From NCBI GenBank assembly GCA_028716705.1, contig JAQUPI010000014.1, positions 1 to 36,527 of the forward strand: a DNA stretch of 36,527 nt. Reading direction: 5' to 3'. Under the pieces are notes generated by a model that worked only from the letters and a program-made list of their open reading frames with translations, was not told the DNA's origin and searched no databases. This stretch comes from Candidatus Omnitrophota bacterium. GTDB lineage: Bacteria > Omnitrophota > Gorgyraeia > Gygaellales > Profunditerraquicolaceae. Numbering within the stretch: position 1 is the stretch's first letter; each line of letters starts with the position of its first letter. Of the stretch, positions 27,457 to 36,527 are shown in pieces. The translations under genes and the position numbers were made by a program.

Positions 27457-28089
27457 TCATTCTGTAAGAAAATTAACCAGTTCCGTGGAAGCTTTTTCCA
27501 TCTCCAAAACGGAATTATTCACCCGGTTTACGAGGTAATTATAAGCTATAAAACAAGGTATAGCGAGGGTCAAACCGGCTACGGTAGTGAGCAGGGCTTC
27601 CCAAATGCCGCCCGCGAGGTCCCCCGGGGAAACCGGATGGAAAGCCGAAGATTTTACCTGGATGGTCTGGAAACACCTTACCATCCCGGTGACTGTCCCG
27701 AGAAGGCCTAAAAGCGGGGAGATATGCGCTATGGTAGCCAGCATGGAAAGGTTCCTCTCCAATTTCGGGATCTCGTATAAAGACGCGTCTTCTATGGCCT
27801 CCTTGATCTGCGGCCGCGGCCGGTCATATTTCAGGATACCCGCCTTTAATATATGCGCGATCGGGCTCTTTGTCTTCTCGCATATATCCAGAGCTTCCCT
27901 TACCTGGTGGTGCTTCATCCTGCTTAAAATGCTGCTCAAGAAATCCTGCATGTCTATCTTTATTTTGTGCATATACCAGAATTTCTCCAGGATTATCGCC
28001 ATAGCGAATACGGAACCCAAAAGTATCGGCCACATTACCGGCCCGCCGGCGAGAAACGTCTGCCACAGACTCATCTTCCAAAGATCCAT
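27457..28089 (-). CDS. MotA/TolQ/ExbB proton channel family protein
   Basis: LSMLATIAHISPLLGLLGTVTGMVRCFQTI...GGIWEALLTTVAGLTLAIPCFIAYNYL. Confidence 0.95.
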   Translation of the reverse strand: MDLWKMSLWQTFLAGGPVMWPILLGSVFAMAIILEKFWYMHKIKIDMQDFLSSILSRMKHHQVREALDICEKTKSPIAHILKAGILKYDRPRPQIKEAIEDASLYEIPKLERNLSMLATIAHISPLLGLLGTVTGMVRCFQTIQVKSSAFHPVSPGDLAGGIWEALLTTVAGLTLAIPCFIAYNYLVNRVNNSVLEMEKASTELVNFLTE

Positions 28090-28114
28090 TTTCTTTCCCC
28101 CTTTTCTCTGTTGC

Positions 28115-30607
28115 TCATTTTATGTGCGCGTTTATCCAGTCCATCCTTTCCTCGGCGAATTTCGCCTCCTGGACATCCATAGTATTGACCCTCCTGTAAA
28201 TATTCATCGCTTCCTTGAAGTCCTCTTTATCTTCATAGATAGCGGCTACCCTCAGGAGCGCCTTCACCGCTAGATCATTGTTCTCGGAGTAAAGGTATGT
28301 AACCTTCAGGTATTCGCCGATGGCCTCATCCGTTCCGCCCTGCGCCTGGAGGGTCTCGGCGATCTTGAATTGTATGAGCGCAACTTCTTTCGCCGGGACC
28401 ACTTCAAGGGATTTATGGTAATAGTTCAACGATTCCGGATAATTATTCTGAACGCCGAACAGGCCGGCGATCTTCGGGTAGATGAGGCTGACAAGGTTAG
28501 GGTAATCTTTTACGGCCTCATTGTAAGCGGCAAGGGCCTGTTCGGCCTTGCCCTGCCTGGCGTATATGTCCGCTATCGCGATATTTGCCGTTCCGGCAAG
28601 GTCCGACCTGCCCAACTCCAATACTTTTTTAAAATTCTCAACGGCTTCCGCGTATTTGTCCTCCTGAGCGTAAGTAATCCCTATGGCGTAATAAGCGTCC
28701 GGGATCAGGTTATTTTTCGGGAAGTCGCTTATCAATGAGGAAAAATACCTGCGCGACAGGTTTAATTCATTATGCCTGTAATAATATTCCCCGAGCCACC
28801 ACATGACCTCGGGCGTAAGCTTGGAATCCGGATATTTCGAACGCAGTACCTTGAACCTTTCCATAGCTTCTTTTTCGTTCCCCATCTGGTAATAGCAGTC
28901 GGCGATCTCATATTCGGCTTTTTGGACCGTCTCTATGTCCTGGCCGTATTGCCTGATGATGTCTTTGAATACTTCGAGCGCCTGGGTATAGTCGGCTAAA
29001 TTAAAGAGGCTCGTTCCTAAAAGATAGGCGCTTTCCGCGCTTAAGTTGCTCTCTTTGAATTCATTCCTGAATTTCTCAAAAATCTCCCTGCTGGATTTGT
29101 AATCCTGCCTTTGGAAGTATGTCAAACCCAGGGCGTAAGTGGCGTCGTCCAGCAGCTTGGAACCGGGAAAATTCTTTTTCACGGCCAGAAAAGCCATTAT
29201 CGCTCCGTCGTAGTTCGAGGCCTTCAATAAAGTAATGCCTAATTGATACTGTATATAATCGCTGTACAAACTGTCAGGGTAATTTTTTAATATCCCGTCG
29301 TAAGTTTCCGCGGCTTTATTGTAATCACCCGAATCCTGATAAGCGTCTCCTATCTGGCAGAGGGCGGCAACCTTGAATATCTTATCTTCCGTGTGTTTAG
29401 CGATCTTCTGGAACTCATCTATCGCCTTTTTAAATTCGCCTTCCTTGAGGAAAGACCAGGCCAGGCCATAGTGGAGCTTATCCGTATTTTCCCCCGAAGC
29501 GCCTTCCGGTTCTTTCAGGAGCGCCTCTTCGTATACTTTTATGGCTTTGCTGTATTCCGTCAGGTTGTATAAGGCGTCCGCCAGGCCCAAATACGCCTGG
29601 ATCAGGATCTCGGGAGAGGACGCCTTTCTGGTAAGTTCCCGGTAAAGCTTTTCGGCTTCCCTGAAATCTTTCTCCTCTAAACGCAGCGTCGCCTTGCCCA
29701 ATAAATGAATGTTCTCATTCTTTGGGTCAAGGCTCTCCTGTTTTACCAATAGAAAATTATCCCCGGCTTCCTTGTAGCGTTTTAATTTAAGGTAGGACCA
29801 GGCTATGCCCAATCCCGAAAGGGCCTGCAGCCTTTCATCAGCCGACCCGGCGATGACCCTGGAATAGCCGCTTATCGCCTCTTCAAAATTATTCAGGTAG
29901 TAATCGGCCTCCGCTCCGTAAAAATACAAATACGGAAGGCGGACATTGTCCTTTAAATATGCCTTAAGGTAATTTTTCAGGTTATTTTTCAATCCGGAAT
30001 AATCCTTTGAATTATAAAGGCATTCGATTATTTTGAACTGGGAATCGAGCCGGGGCTCTCCCGGGTACTTTTCTTCGACGATCCTGAAATATTTAATGGC
30101 TTCCTCAAACCTGGACTCCTGGAATAAACACCAGCCCAGCGAATAGCAGGCGTGCATCGCGTACTCCGATTTTGGGAACTCCTCGATAATGGATTTATAA
30201 AAATCCCCCGCCTTGCTGAAATTGTTGCCCTTAAAGTGTACCTCGGCCATCCAATAAAATATGGCGTCCTTCAGGCCGCCCGCCTGCGGCCGGGAAAGGA
30301 GCTCTTCGAACTTCGTCAGGGCCTCGATGAACCGGTTCTGGCGGAAATAGCATTGTCCTATAAGCAGGTTGACTTCCGGTTCCTGCGGAGAATCCGGGTA
30401 ATTCTTTAGAAACCTGTCTAAAAGGCCCAACGCCACATCGTAGAAGCCGTCTTCGAACGCCTTTTTGGCGACGAACAAAGCCTCTTCCTCCTTGGACTGT
30501 TCCCGGGCAAAAGAAAGATTGAAAGAATGGAAGGTAATAAGGGGGGCGAGAAGGAAAATAAAAAAATATAAAACTTTTTTTCTTGGCTTATTGGTTTTCG
30601 GGCCCAT
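28115..30607 (-). CDS. Large secreted tetratricopeptide repeat protein
   Basis: Signal/TM N-terminus then many TPR units (e.g. YYSLGWCLFQESRFEEAIKYFRIVEEKYPGEP, AAETYDGILKNYPDSLYSDYIQYQLG). Confidence 0.93.
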   Translation of the reverse strand: MGPKTNKPRKKVLYFFIFLLAPLITFHSFNLSFAREQSKEEEALFVAKKAFEDGFYDVALGLLDRFLKNYPDSPQEPEVNLLIGQCYFRQNRFIEALTKFEELLSRPQAGGLKDAIFYWMAEVHFKGNNFSKAGDFYKSIIEEFPKSEYAMHACYSLGWCLFQESRFEEAIKYFRIVEEKYPGEPRLDSQFKIIECLYNSKDYSGLKNNLKNYLKAYLKDNVRLPYLYFYGAEADYYLNNFEEAISGYSRVIAGSADERLQALSGLGIAWSYLKLKRYKEAGDNFLLVKQESLDPKNENIHLLGKATLRLEEKDFREAEKLYRELTRKASSPEILIQAYLGLADALYNLTEYSKAIKVYEEALLKEPEGASGENTDKLHYGLAWSFLKEGEFKKAIDEFQKIAKHTEDKIFKVAALCQIGDAYQDSGDYNKAAETYDGILKNYPDSLYSDYIQYQLGITLLKASNYDGAIMAFLAVKKNFPGSKLLDDATYALGLTYFQRQDYKSSREIFEKFRNEFKESNLSAESAYLLGTSLFNLADYTQALEVFKDIIRQYGQDIETVQKAEYEIADCYYQMGNEKEAMERFKVLRSKYPDSKLTPEVMWWLGEYYYRHNELNLSRRYFSSLISDFPKNNLIPDAYYAIGITYAQEDKYAEAVENFKKVLELGRSDLAGTANIAIADIYARQGKAEQALAAYNEAVKDYPNLVSLIYPKIAGLFGVQNNYPESLNYYHKSLEVVPAKEVALIQFKIAETLQAQGGTDEAIGEYLKVTYLYSENNDLAVKALLRVAAIYEDKEDFKEAMNIYRRVNTMDVQEAKFAEERMDWINAHIK

Positions 30608-30631
30608 TTTGTAATAAACTATATCACTACT

Positions 30632-33418
30632 TTACTCTCTATTCAATGCCTTTCTTAAGAACTGGGCCGTGAAAGACGCTTTATTCTCAAGAAGCTCTTC
30701 AGGGCTGCCCGCGCAGACGAGCCTTCCGCCGTTATCTCCGCCTTCCGGGCCCAGGTCAATGACATAATCGGCGCACTTTATCACTTCCAGATTATGTTCG
30801 ACCACTAAAACGCTGTTGCCCTTATCTACAAGCCGCTGTAATACCGAAAGGAGCCTGCTTACGTCGGCAAAATGCAGCGCTGTCGTCGTCTCGTCCAAAA
30901 GGTAGAGGGTTTTTCCAGTAGAACGCTTACTTAACTCAGATGAGAGCTTAAGGCGCTGCGCCTCCCCTCCGGAGAGCGTGGTCGCGGCCTGGCCGAGCTG
31001 GATATAACCTAACCCCACATCGTAGAGCGTAACCAGTATGTTTTTAATCTTGGGGATGTTCGCAAACAGGTCAAGCGCTTCTTCAACGGTCATTTCCAGG
31101 CATTCGGAGATAGTCCTGCCTTTATATTTGATCTCCAGTGTCGCCTCGTTAAAACGCCTTCCTTTACAGACATCGCACTTTACATATACATCCGGGAGAA
31201 AATGCATTTCGATCTTCTTTATGCCGTCCCCCGAACAGGCTTCGCAGCGTCCGCCTTTTACGTTAAAGGAAAACCTTCCCGGTTTATAGCCCCGGGCGCG
31301 CGCCTCGGGAAGCTTGCTGAAGATATCCCGGATATGGCTGAAAACCCCGGCGTAAGTAGCCGGGTTAGAGCGGGGCGTCCTGCCGATGGGCGACTGGTCG
31401 ACCACAATGACTTTATCGATATTCTCAACGCCGGTTACCCCGGAATGCAGCCCGGGCTTTTCCTGCGATTTATATAACTTCTGCGCCAGGCTTCGGTACA
31501 ATATTTCATCTATGAGCGTGGATTTACCTGACCCGGAGACCCCTGTCACGCAAATAAAAAGCCCCAACGGGAATTTTACGTCTATGTTTTTCAAGTTGTG
31601 CTCTCTTGCCCCGTTTACCCCGATGTACGGCCTGCCCCGCCATTGCCTTCTTTTGGAAGGAATATCTATTTTGAGTTCTTTTCTCAGGTACTTCGCGGTA
31701 AGCGAACGGGTGTCATTCACCAACTCTTCCCTGGTCCCTGAAAAAATAACCTCTCCCCCATGCCTTCCCGCGCCGGGCCCCAGGTCTACGATGTAATCCG
31801 CGGACAGGATCGTGACTTCATCGTGCTCGACCACAACTAACGTATTCCCCAGATCCCTCAGGGCCTTCAATGTCGAGATCAATTTCGCGTTATCCCTTTG
31901 ATGCAAGCCGATACTCGGTTCATCCAATATGTACAATACGCCCACTAATCCGGACCCGACTTGCGTAGCCAGCCTTATACGCTGCGCTTCCCCTCCGGAA
32001 AGGGTAGAGCTCCTTCGATCTAAAGTAAGGTATTCCAGGCCGACGTTGATGCAAAACTGCAGCTTCTGGGTTACTCCCTTAAGCGCCTGCTGGGCGATTA
32101 TCCTCTGTTTTTCGGTCAACTCTAAAGTAGAAAAGAAATCTTTCGCCTCTTTTATGGTCATGCGCGTTACTTCCCAGATATTCCTGCCATTGATCTTAAC
32201 CGCCAGGGCCTCTTTCTTCAATCTCGCCCCGCCGCACGCCGGGCACGGCTGGCTGGACATGAAACGGGTGATCTCCTCTTTCAGGTAATCGCTCTCCGTC
32301 TGGCGGAACAGCCTCTCCAAGTGCGGGATCACTCCTTCGTAACGCTTTCCCCAGACATATTCATCAGCGCCGTATAGGACAGCCTTTTGTATATTCTTAG
32401 GCAATTTATTGAAGGCCGTATCCAGGCTAAAACGCATGACCGAAGCCAACTCTCTTATGAGCGCGCGATAATAAAGAATATAACCCCTGCCGCCTCTCTT
32501 CCAGGGTTCTATCACCCCGCCGTTTATGGATTTGGTTTTATCCGGGATAACCAGGTCAGGGTCAAATTCCAATTTATTCCCGAGCCCATTACATTCGAGA
32601 CAGGCGCCGAAAGGTGAATTGAAGGAAAATATCCTCGGCTCTACTTCCGGATAACTGATACCGCATTCAGGGCAGGCATACTGCTCGCTGAAGACCATGT
32701 CCGTCTTTCCGTTTACAATAACCGATCCTTTCCCCACCTTAAGCGCGGTCTCTATGGAATCAGTCAGCCTGCTCTTAACCTCCGCGCTTATCTTAAGCCT
32801 GTCCACTACTATCTCGATATTATGGATCTTATACTTTTGAAGTTTTATCTTGGCCGGCAGATCGTAAATGTTCCCGTCAACGCGCGCCCTGACGAAACCC
32901 GCCTTTTGTATCTGTGTAAATACATCCTTATACTCGCCTTTTCTCCCCCGGATCATGGGCGCGAGTACCTGTATTTGCGTACCTTCAGCCAAAGATAAAA
33001 CCTTCTGCACTATCTCTTGAGCGCTCTGCTTCTCGACAGGAGCCTGGCACTGATAACAGAGTATCTTTCCTACCCTCGCGAATAATAACCTCAGGTAATC
33101 ATAGATCTCCGTCTGAGTGCCGACTGTCGAACGGGGGTTGCCTCCGGCCGTCCTTTGCTCTATGGCTATCGCCGGAGAGAGGCCCTCTATGTATTCGACA
33201 TCAGGCTTCTGCAATTGTTCAAGGAACTGGCGGGCGTAACTTGAAAGGCTCTCCGCGTAGCGCCTCTGTCCCTCAGCGTAAATAGTGTCGAATGCCAGGC
33301 TGGATTTTCCGGAGCCGGAAAGACCCGTGACCACGATAAGTTTATTGCGGGGCAGCTTCAGGCTGATATTCTTGAGGTTGTGCTCCTTTGCCCCACGTAT
33401 TATAATCGAATCTTCCAT
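30632..33418 (-). CDS. uvrA: Excinuclease ABC subunit A (UvrA)
   Basis: 928 aa; [50 protein letters not shown], two ABC signature LSGGEAQR, Zn motifs [13 protein letters not shown]. Confidence 0.98.
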   Translation of the reverse strand: MEDSIIIRGAKEHNLKNISLKLPRNKLIVVTGLSGSGKSSLAFDTIYAEGQRRYAESLSSYARQFLEQLQKPDVEYIEGLSPAIAIEQRTAGGNPRSTVGTQTEIYDYLRLLFARVGKILCYQCQAPVEKQSAQEIVQKVLSLAEGTQIQVLAPMIRGRKGEYKDVFTQIQKAGFVRARVDGNIYDLPAKIKLQKYKIHNIEIVVDRLKISAEVKSRLTDSIETALKVGKGSVIVNGKTDMVFSEQYACPECGISYPEVEPRIFSFNSPFGACLECNGLGNKLEFDPDLVIPDKTKSINGGVIEPWKRGGRGYILYYRALIRELASVMRFSLDTAFNKLPKNIQKAVLYGADEYVWGKRYEGVIPHLERLFRQTESDYLKEEITRFMSSQPCPACGGARLKKEALAVKINGRNIWEVTRMTIKEAKDFFSTLELTEKQRIIAQQALKGVTQKLQFCINVGLEYLTLDRRSSTLSGGEAQRIRLATQVGSGLVGVLYILDEPSIGLHQRDNAKLISTLKALRDLGNTLVVVEHDEVTILSADYIVDLGPGAGRHGGEVIFSGTREELVNDTRSLTAKYLRKELKIDIPSKRRQWRGRPYIGVNGAREHNLKNIDVKFPLGLFICVTGVSGSGKSTLIDEILYRSLAQKLYKSQEKPGLHSGVTGVENIDKVIVVDQSPIGRTPRSNPATYAGVFSHIRDIFSKLPEARARGYKPGRFSFNVKGGRCEACSGDGIKKIEMHFLPDVYVKCDVCKGRRFNEATLEIKYKGRTISECLEMTVEEALDLFANIPKIKNILVTLYDVGLGYIQLGQAATTLSGGEAQRLKLSSELSKRSTGKTLYLLDETTTALHFADVSRLLSVLQRLVDKGNSVLVVEHNLEVIKCADYVIDLGPEGGDNGGRLVCAGSPEELLENKASFTAQFLRKALNRE

Positions 33419-33437
33419 GATAATTAACTCTGTTGTT

Positions 33438-33629
33438 AGAATTTTAGGTTCATTCTCGCGTCCTCAGCTTCGTTGAGATATTTTTGCTGTCTGCTGCGGT
33501 TTACTCGCCGTTTACGCAACGACTTACGCTGGTAAGATACTGCTCCAACGGCTCGTAAATCCTTGCAGACTTTGATTTATAGCCGGAGCAAAAAAATTTC
33601 TTACCGCTGCGAATGAACCGTAAAATTCT
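33438..33629. repeat. ~192-bp extended imperfect palindrome (MITE-like element or structured RNA/leader)
   Basis: Outer arms agaattttaggttcattc (33438-33455) / gaatgaaccgtaaaattct (33611-33629) with nested complementary segments (tttttgct/agcaaaaa; gtctgc/gcagac; gccgtt/aacggc; cttac/gtaag). Confidence 0.6.
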
Positions 33630-33674
33630 CGCAGAGCTACTTGTTTGCCAGCATTACTGTTTATAAATTATAGC

Positions 33675-33718
33675 AAAAAAGAAAGCCCCTGTAAACGAAG
33701 TGCAGGGGCTTTCTTTTT
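33675..33718. terminator. Rho-independent terminator (for the minus-strand small protein; symmetric)
   Basis: aaagcccctg (33682-33691) / caggggcttt (33703-33712) with T tracts on both strands. Confidence 0.9.
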
Positions 33719-33732
33719 ACAAAAAAGCGCGG

Positions 33733-33978
33733 TTATCTCTTCTTCTTTTTCTTGGTTCCGCCAACCTTCATCTTGGCGCAACAGACGTCGCCTTTTTTGT
33801 CGATAAAGTAAAGGTAACCTTTCTTTTTCTTGATGCCGCATGCCTCTACTTTTTTAGGGTTGCCTCCTTTTTTGTTTCCTCTCGCCATTTTCGCGCAGGA
33901 GACATCGCCTTTTTTGTCGATAAAGTAAAGGTAACCTTTCTGCCTTTTGATTCCCAACTTTACCACCTTTTCTGCCAT
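33733..33978 (-). CDS. Small Lys-rich protein with tandem duplicated KGYLYFIDKKGDVxCAKM module
   Basis: MAEKVVKLGIKRQKGYLYFIDKKGDVSCAKMARGNKKGGNPKKVEACGIKKKKGYLYFIDKKGDVCCAKMKVGGTKKKKKR; strong SD GGAGGTG before this ATG; followed by a terminator. Confidence 0.85.
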   Translation of the reverse strand: MAEKVVKLGIKRQKGYLYFIDKKGDVSCAKMARGNKKGGNPKKVEACGIKKKKGYLYFIDKKGDVCCAKMKVGGTKKKKKR

Positions 33979-34027
33979 ATTATTTTTCACCTCCTTCCAA
34001 CTATTTTATACACTCGATGCCTGTCGT

Positions 34028-34846
34028 TTATGTCCCTATTTTGACAGGCTCTAAGATCTGCCTCAAAGTACCTATTGCCGAAAGAACGGCAAGATAACTT
34101 GTTTTTGGGTTCTCGGGATGGATCTCGTTCTCGGAGCGGCAGACTATCCGTCCGGCATCAGATTCTACTTCTATCTCGTGTACATTCCGGGTTACGGATG
34201 GCGAAGCGACAATGCGCACGATCGTATTTTCGGGACCTATGCCCGCCAGGCTCAATGTCGCCGCGACATTGATATTCTGCGGGAAGGCCCTTGTTGCCTG
34301 GGAGGCGTTGCCTTCAAAGATCAGGGTATCTTCTTTTATATCGTCGAGTTTTATCTTCTTCTTCAGCACATACGCGACGCCTAAAAATGCCTTTGGAGGT
34401 TTTCTTGTGGTCAGGGTCACACTTTTTATGCCGGAGCATTTGGCGGCTTTCAATCCGTCTATACCGCAGATCGCCCCGGAAGGGATATAGACGCGGGCTC
34501 TCTTCTCTTCGGCCAGGGCTTTTAATTCATTATAATGCTCGATCAGCCCTCCGACGCTCATGATCATAATATCCTTTGAAAAAGAAAGCGCGCTCCTGGC
34601 GATATCGTAAGACGAAGCTACCTTCGAAGCTTCGATGACCAGGTCGGCCTTGTTGATCAGCTCCTCTAAATTTAACACCGCGATCTTCAGGCCTAATTTG
34701 TTCGCCAGGCTATAGGCCTTCTCTGTTTCAACGTCGAAAAGACCGGTTAATTCCGCTTTTCCGGTGAAATCGGCCGCGACGGACTTTGCCAAAGAAGAAC
34801 CGATCGCTCCGCATCCGGCTATCCCGATCCTGAGTAATTTACGCAT
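34028..34846 (-). CDS. Aspartate dehydrogenase (NadX)-like oxidoreductase
   Basis: RIGIAGCGAIGSSLAKSV Rossmann; DLVIEAS; MIMSVGGL; YIPSGAICGIDGLKAA; C-terminal NPKTSYLAVLSAIGTLRQI. Confidence 0.85.
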   Translation of the reverse strand: MRKLLRIGIAGCGAIGSSLAKSVAADFTGKAELTGLFDVETEKAYSLANKLGLKIAVLNLEELINKADLVIEASKVASSYDIARSALSFSKDIMIMSVGGLIEHYNELKALAEEKRARVYIPSGAICGIDGLKAAKCSGIKSVTLTTRKPPKAFLGVAYVLKKKIKLDDIKEDTLIFEGNASQATRAFPQNINVAATLSLAGIGPENTIVRIVASPSVTRNVHEIEVESDAGRIVCRSENEIHPENPKTSYLAVLSAIGTLRQILEPVKIGT

Positions 34847-35690
34847 TTCTGTTCACCATTATGTTATCTATCAGCCTTACGCCGCCTATTTTCACGGCAA
34901 GCATGACCAGCGCCTTGCCTGTTATTTTATGTAAGGGCCGCAGGCTTCGCGGGTCAACAACACAGACATATTGGATCTTGACCGATCTCTTGGAATTTAT
35001 TAATTCCTTCATCTTCCGGACAATAAGCGAGGTATCGTTGAACCTTCTTTTGAGCAGGTCTTTAGCCAATGTTAAAGCCTGAAATAACACGGCGGCATCC
35101 GACCGTTCACGGTCATTTAAATAAGCGTTCCGGGAGCTCATCGCCAGGCCGTCTTTTTCCCTGACGGTCGGCAGGACTTTTATCGTTACCGGCATGTTCA
35201 GTTCCCCGGCCATCTTCTTTACGATGACTGCCTGTTGGGCGTCCTTTTGCCCGAAGTAAGCCGTATCCGGATCAACTATATTGAATAGCTTGGCCACGAC
35301 TGTGGTCACCCCCTTGAAATGCCCCGGCCGTAATTTCCCGCACAGGATATCGCTTAAGCCCTCGACGCACACATGTGTCCCGTGTCCGGAGGAGTACATA
35401 GAGCGCTCATCGGGAAAGAATATCGCGTCCGCCCCAGCCTGGCCGCATAAGCGCGCGTCGGCTTTAAGGTTTCTCGGATAACGCCGGTAATCTTCTTTCG
35501 GCCCAAATTGGATAGGATTGACGAATACGCTTACGAAGACCGCGTCATTTTCTTTCCTGGCGCGCTGGATCAGGCTCAAGTGGCCTTTATGTAACGCCCC
35601 CATCGTGGGGACAAGGCCTACGCGCTTCTTTTCTTCATGCGCCTTTCGCGAAAGTTCCCGCATTTCTTTTATGCCCCGGATGATCTTCAT
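34839..35690 (-). CDS. panC: Pantothenate synthetase
   Basis: GLVPTMGALHKGHLSLI, VFVNPIQFGPKEDYRRYPR, FGQKDAQQ, REKDGLAMSSRNAYL. Confidence 0.98.
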   Translation of the reverse strand: MKIIRGIKEMRELSRKAHEEKKRVGLVPTMGALHKGHLSLIQRARKENDAVFVSVFVNPIQFGPKEDYRRYPRNLKADARLCGQAGADAIFFPDERSMYSSGHGTHVCVEGLSDILCGKLRPGHFKGVTTVVAKLFNIVDPDTAYFGQKDAQQAVIVKKMAGELNMPVTIKVLPTVREKDGLAMSSRNAYLNDRERSDAAVLFQALTLAKDLLKRRFNDTSLIVRKMKELINSKRSVKIQYVCVVDPRSLRPLHKITGKALVMLAVKIGGVRLIDNIMVNRNA

Positions 35691-36085
35691 ATTATTTCCC
35701 TTAAAGGCCTCAAGACAAAATCGCGCTCGAACATGCGCGGATGCGGGACCACCAGGCCTTTTTTCTTTATGGTTTTACCGGCATATAATAGTATATCCAG
35801 GTCTATGGTCCGCGGCCCGAAACGAACGGTTTTTTCCCGGCCCATATCTTTTTCTATTTTTTTTAAGTATTTAAGGAGTGAAAAGGGAGGCAGCGAAGTT
35901 TTGATCTTTAACGCGGCGTTCAGGTATTTTCCCTGGGCAGGCCCGCCCTGGCTTTTTGTTTCATAAATTCGGGAAATTTTCTCTATTTTTATACCCCCGG
36001 CTTTTAAAAGAGACAGTGCCCGCCTGATGTTCTTTTTCCTGTCCCCTAAATTAGAACCTACGCCCAGATAAGAAACTTGTGTCAA
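35687..36085 (-). CDS. folK: 2-amino-4-hydroxy-6-hydroxymethyldihydropteridine diphosphokinase
   Basis: SYLGVGSNLGDRKKNI, RFGPRTIDLDILLY, VVPHPRMFERDFVLRPL. Confidence 0.97.
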   Translation of the reverse strand: MTQVSYLGVGSNLGDRKKNIRRALSLLKAGGIKIEKISRIYETKSQGGPAQGKYLNAALKIKTSLPPFSLLKYLKKIEKDMGREKTVRFGPRTIDLDILLYAGKTIKKKGLVVPHPRMFERDFVLRPLREII

Positions 36086-36527
36086 AGGATTTTCTTTAAC
36101 CGTTGAACAGCCTCCAGGATCCTCTCTTTGGGCACGGTTAAGGCCATGCGTATATATCCTTCGCCGTTTTTGCCGAAACCTACGCCCGGAGTAACGACAA
36201 TATTCGCTTTTTCCAACAGTAATTCCGAGAATTTGATCGAACTGATCTTTTCGGGTATCTTCAACCAGGCGTAAAAAGTAGCCTTCGGCGCGTCAGCCCG
36301 CCAACCCAGGGAATTCAATCCGGAGATCAACAGGTCCCTGCGCCCCTGATAAAGCCGGCACATATCTTCTATATGCTGTTTTGAACCCTCCAAGGCCGTT
36401 ACCCCCGCCAATTGAATGGCGGAAAAGATCCCGGAATCGATATTGGATTTGACCTTTGCCAGGGCGGATACTAATTCGGCGCTGCCGCAGGCCCACCCTA
36501 CCCGCCATCCGGTCATGTTGCAGGTCT
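36082..36527 (-). CDS. Class I/II PLP aminotransferase (LL-diaminopimelate/aspartate aminotransferase-like), N-terminus truncated by window edge
   Basis: TCNMTGWRVGWACGSAELVSALAKVKSNIDSGIF...APKATFYAWLKIP; frame remains open to the window end. Confidence 0.88.
   Translation of the reverse strand, partial: TCNMTGWRVGWACGSAELVSALAKVKSNIDSGIFSAIQLAGVTALEGSKQHIEDMCRLYQGRRDLLISGLNSLGWRADAPKATFYAWLKIPEKISSIKFSELLLEKANIVVTPGVGFGKNGEGYIRMALTVPKERILEAVQRLKKIL

Noticed and set aside
27587-28273. 228-aa plus-strand ORF antisense to exbB/TPR genes
   Set aside because: Overlaps two well-supported minus-strand genes; composition looks like antisense translation.
1-36527. CRISPR arrays, prophage or IS transposases
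   Set aside because: No regularly spaced direct repeats and no transposase, integrase, capsid or Cas proteins seen; the S74 and excisionase-like proteins lack phage context.

Overview
The window reads as an almost entirely minus-strand, gene-dense chromosomal segment. The S74 stalk protein with an 'ITTYYPSPYGSYNEL' motif and the overall gene content suggest a candidate-phylum, Omnitrophota-like bacterium; this is recall-based and unconfirmed. From right to left it carries: partial aminotransferase, folK, panC, an aspartate-dehydrogenase-like gene, a small Lys-rich duplicated protein with terminator, a ~190-bp extended intergenic inverted repeat, uvrA, a large TPR protein, an ExbB/ExbD/TonB-like module, and small PilX-like, wHTH and Zn-ribbon genes. 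Next come a complete type IV pilus / type II secretion hybrid operon (xis-like HTH, PilM-PilN fusion, PilO-like, PilP-like, secretin, PilB/GspE, PilC/GspF, five pseudopilins), tRNA-Ala(CGC), and an AmmeMemoRadiSam cassette with a Memo-AMMECR1 fusion next to a CcdA/DsbD-like membrane gene. The left part holds rsmE, mtaB, an S74 autoprocessing protein, cvpA, a nif3-like gene, dnaG, rpoD, a histidine kinase/response regulator pair, an STT3/PglB-like oligosaccharyltransferase and a partial GT2. The strongest leads are: (1) an AmmeMemoRadiSam locus whose two proteins both start with export-signal-like sequences and which is coupled to a CcdA-like redox/metal membrane protein; (2) the intergenic extended palindrome at ~33438-33629; (3) the duplicated KGYLYFIDKKGDV mini-protein; (4) the STT3-like OST. 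All calls are from reading the sequence; no searches were run.
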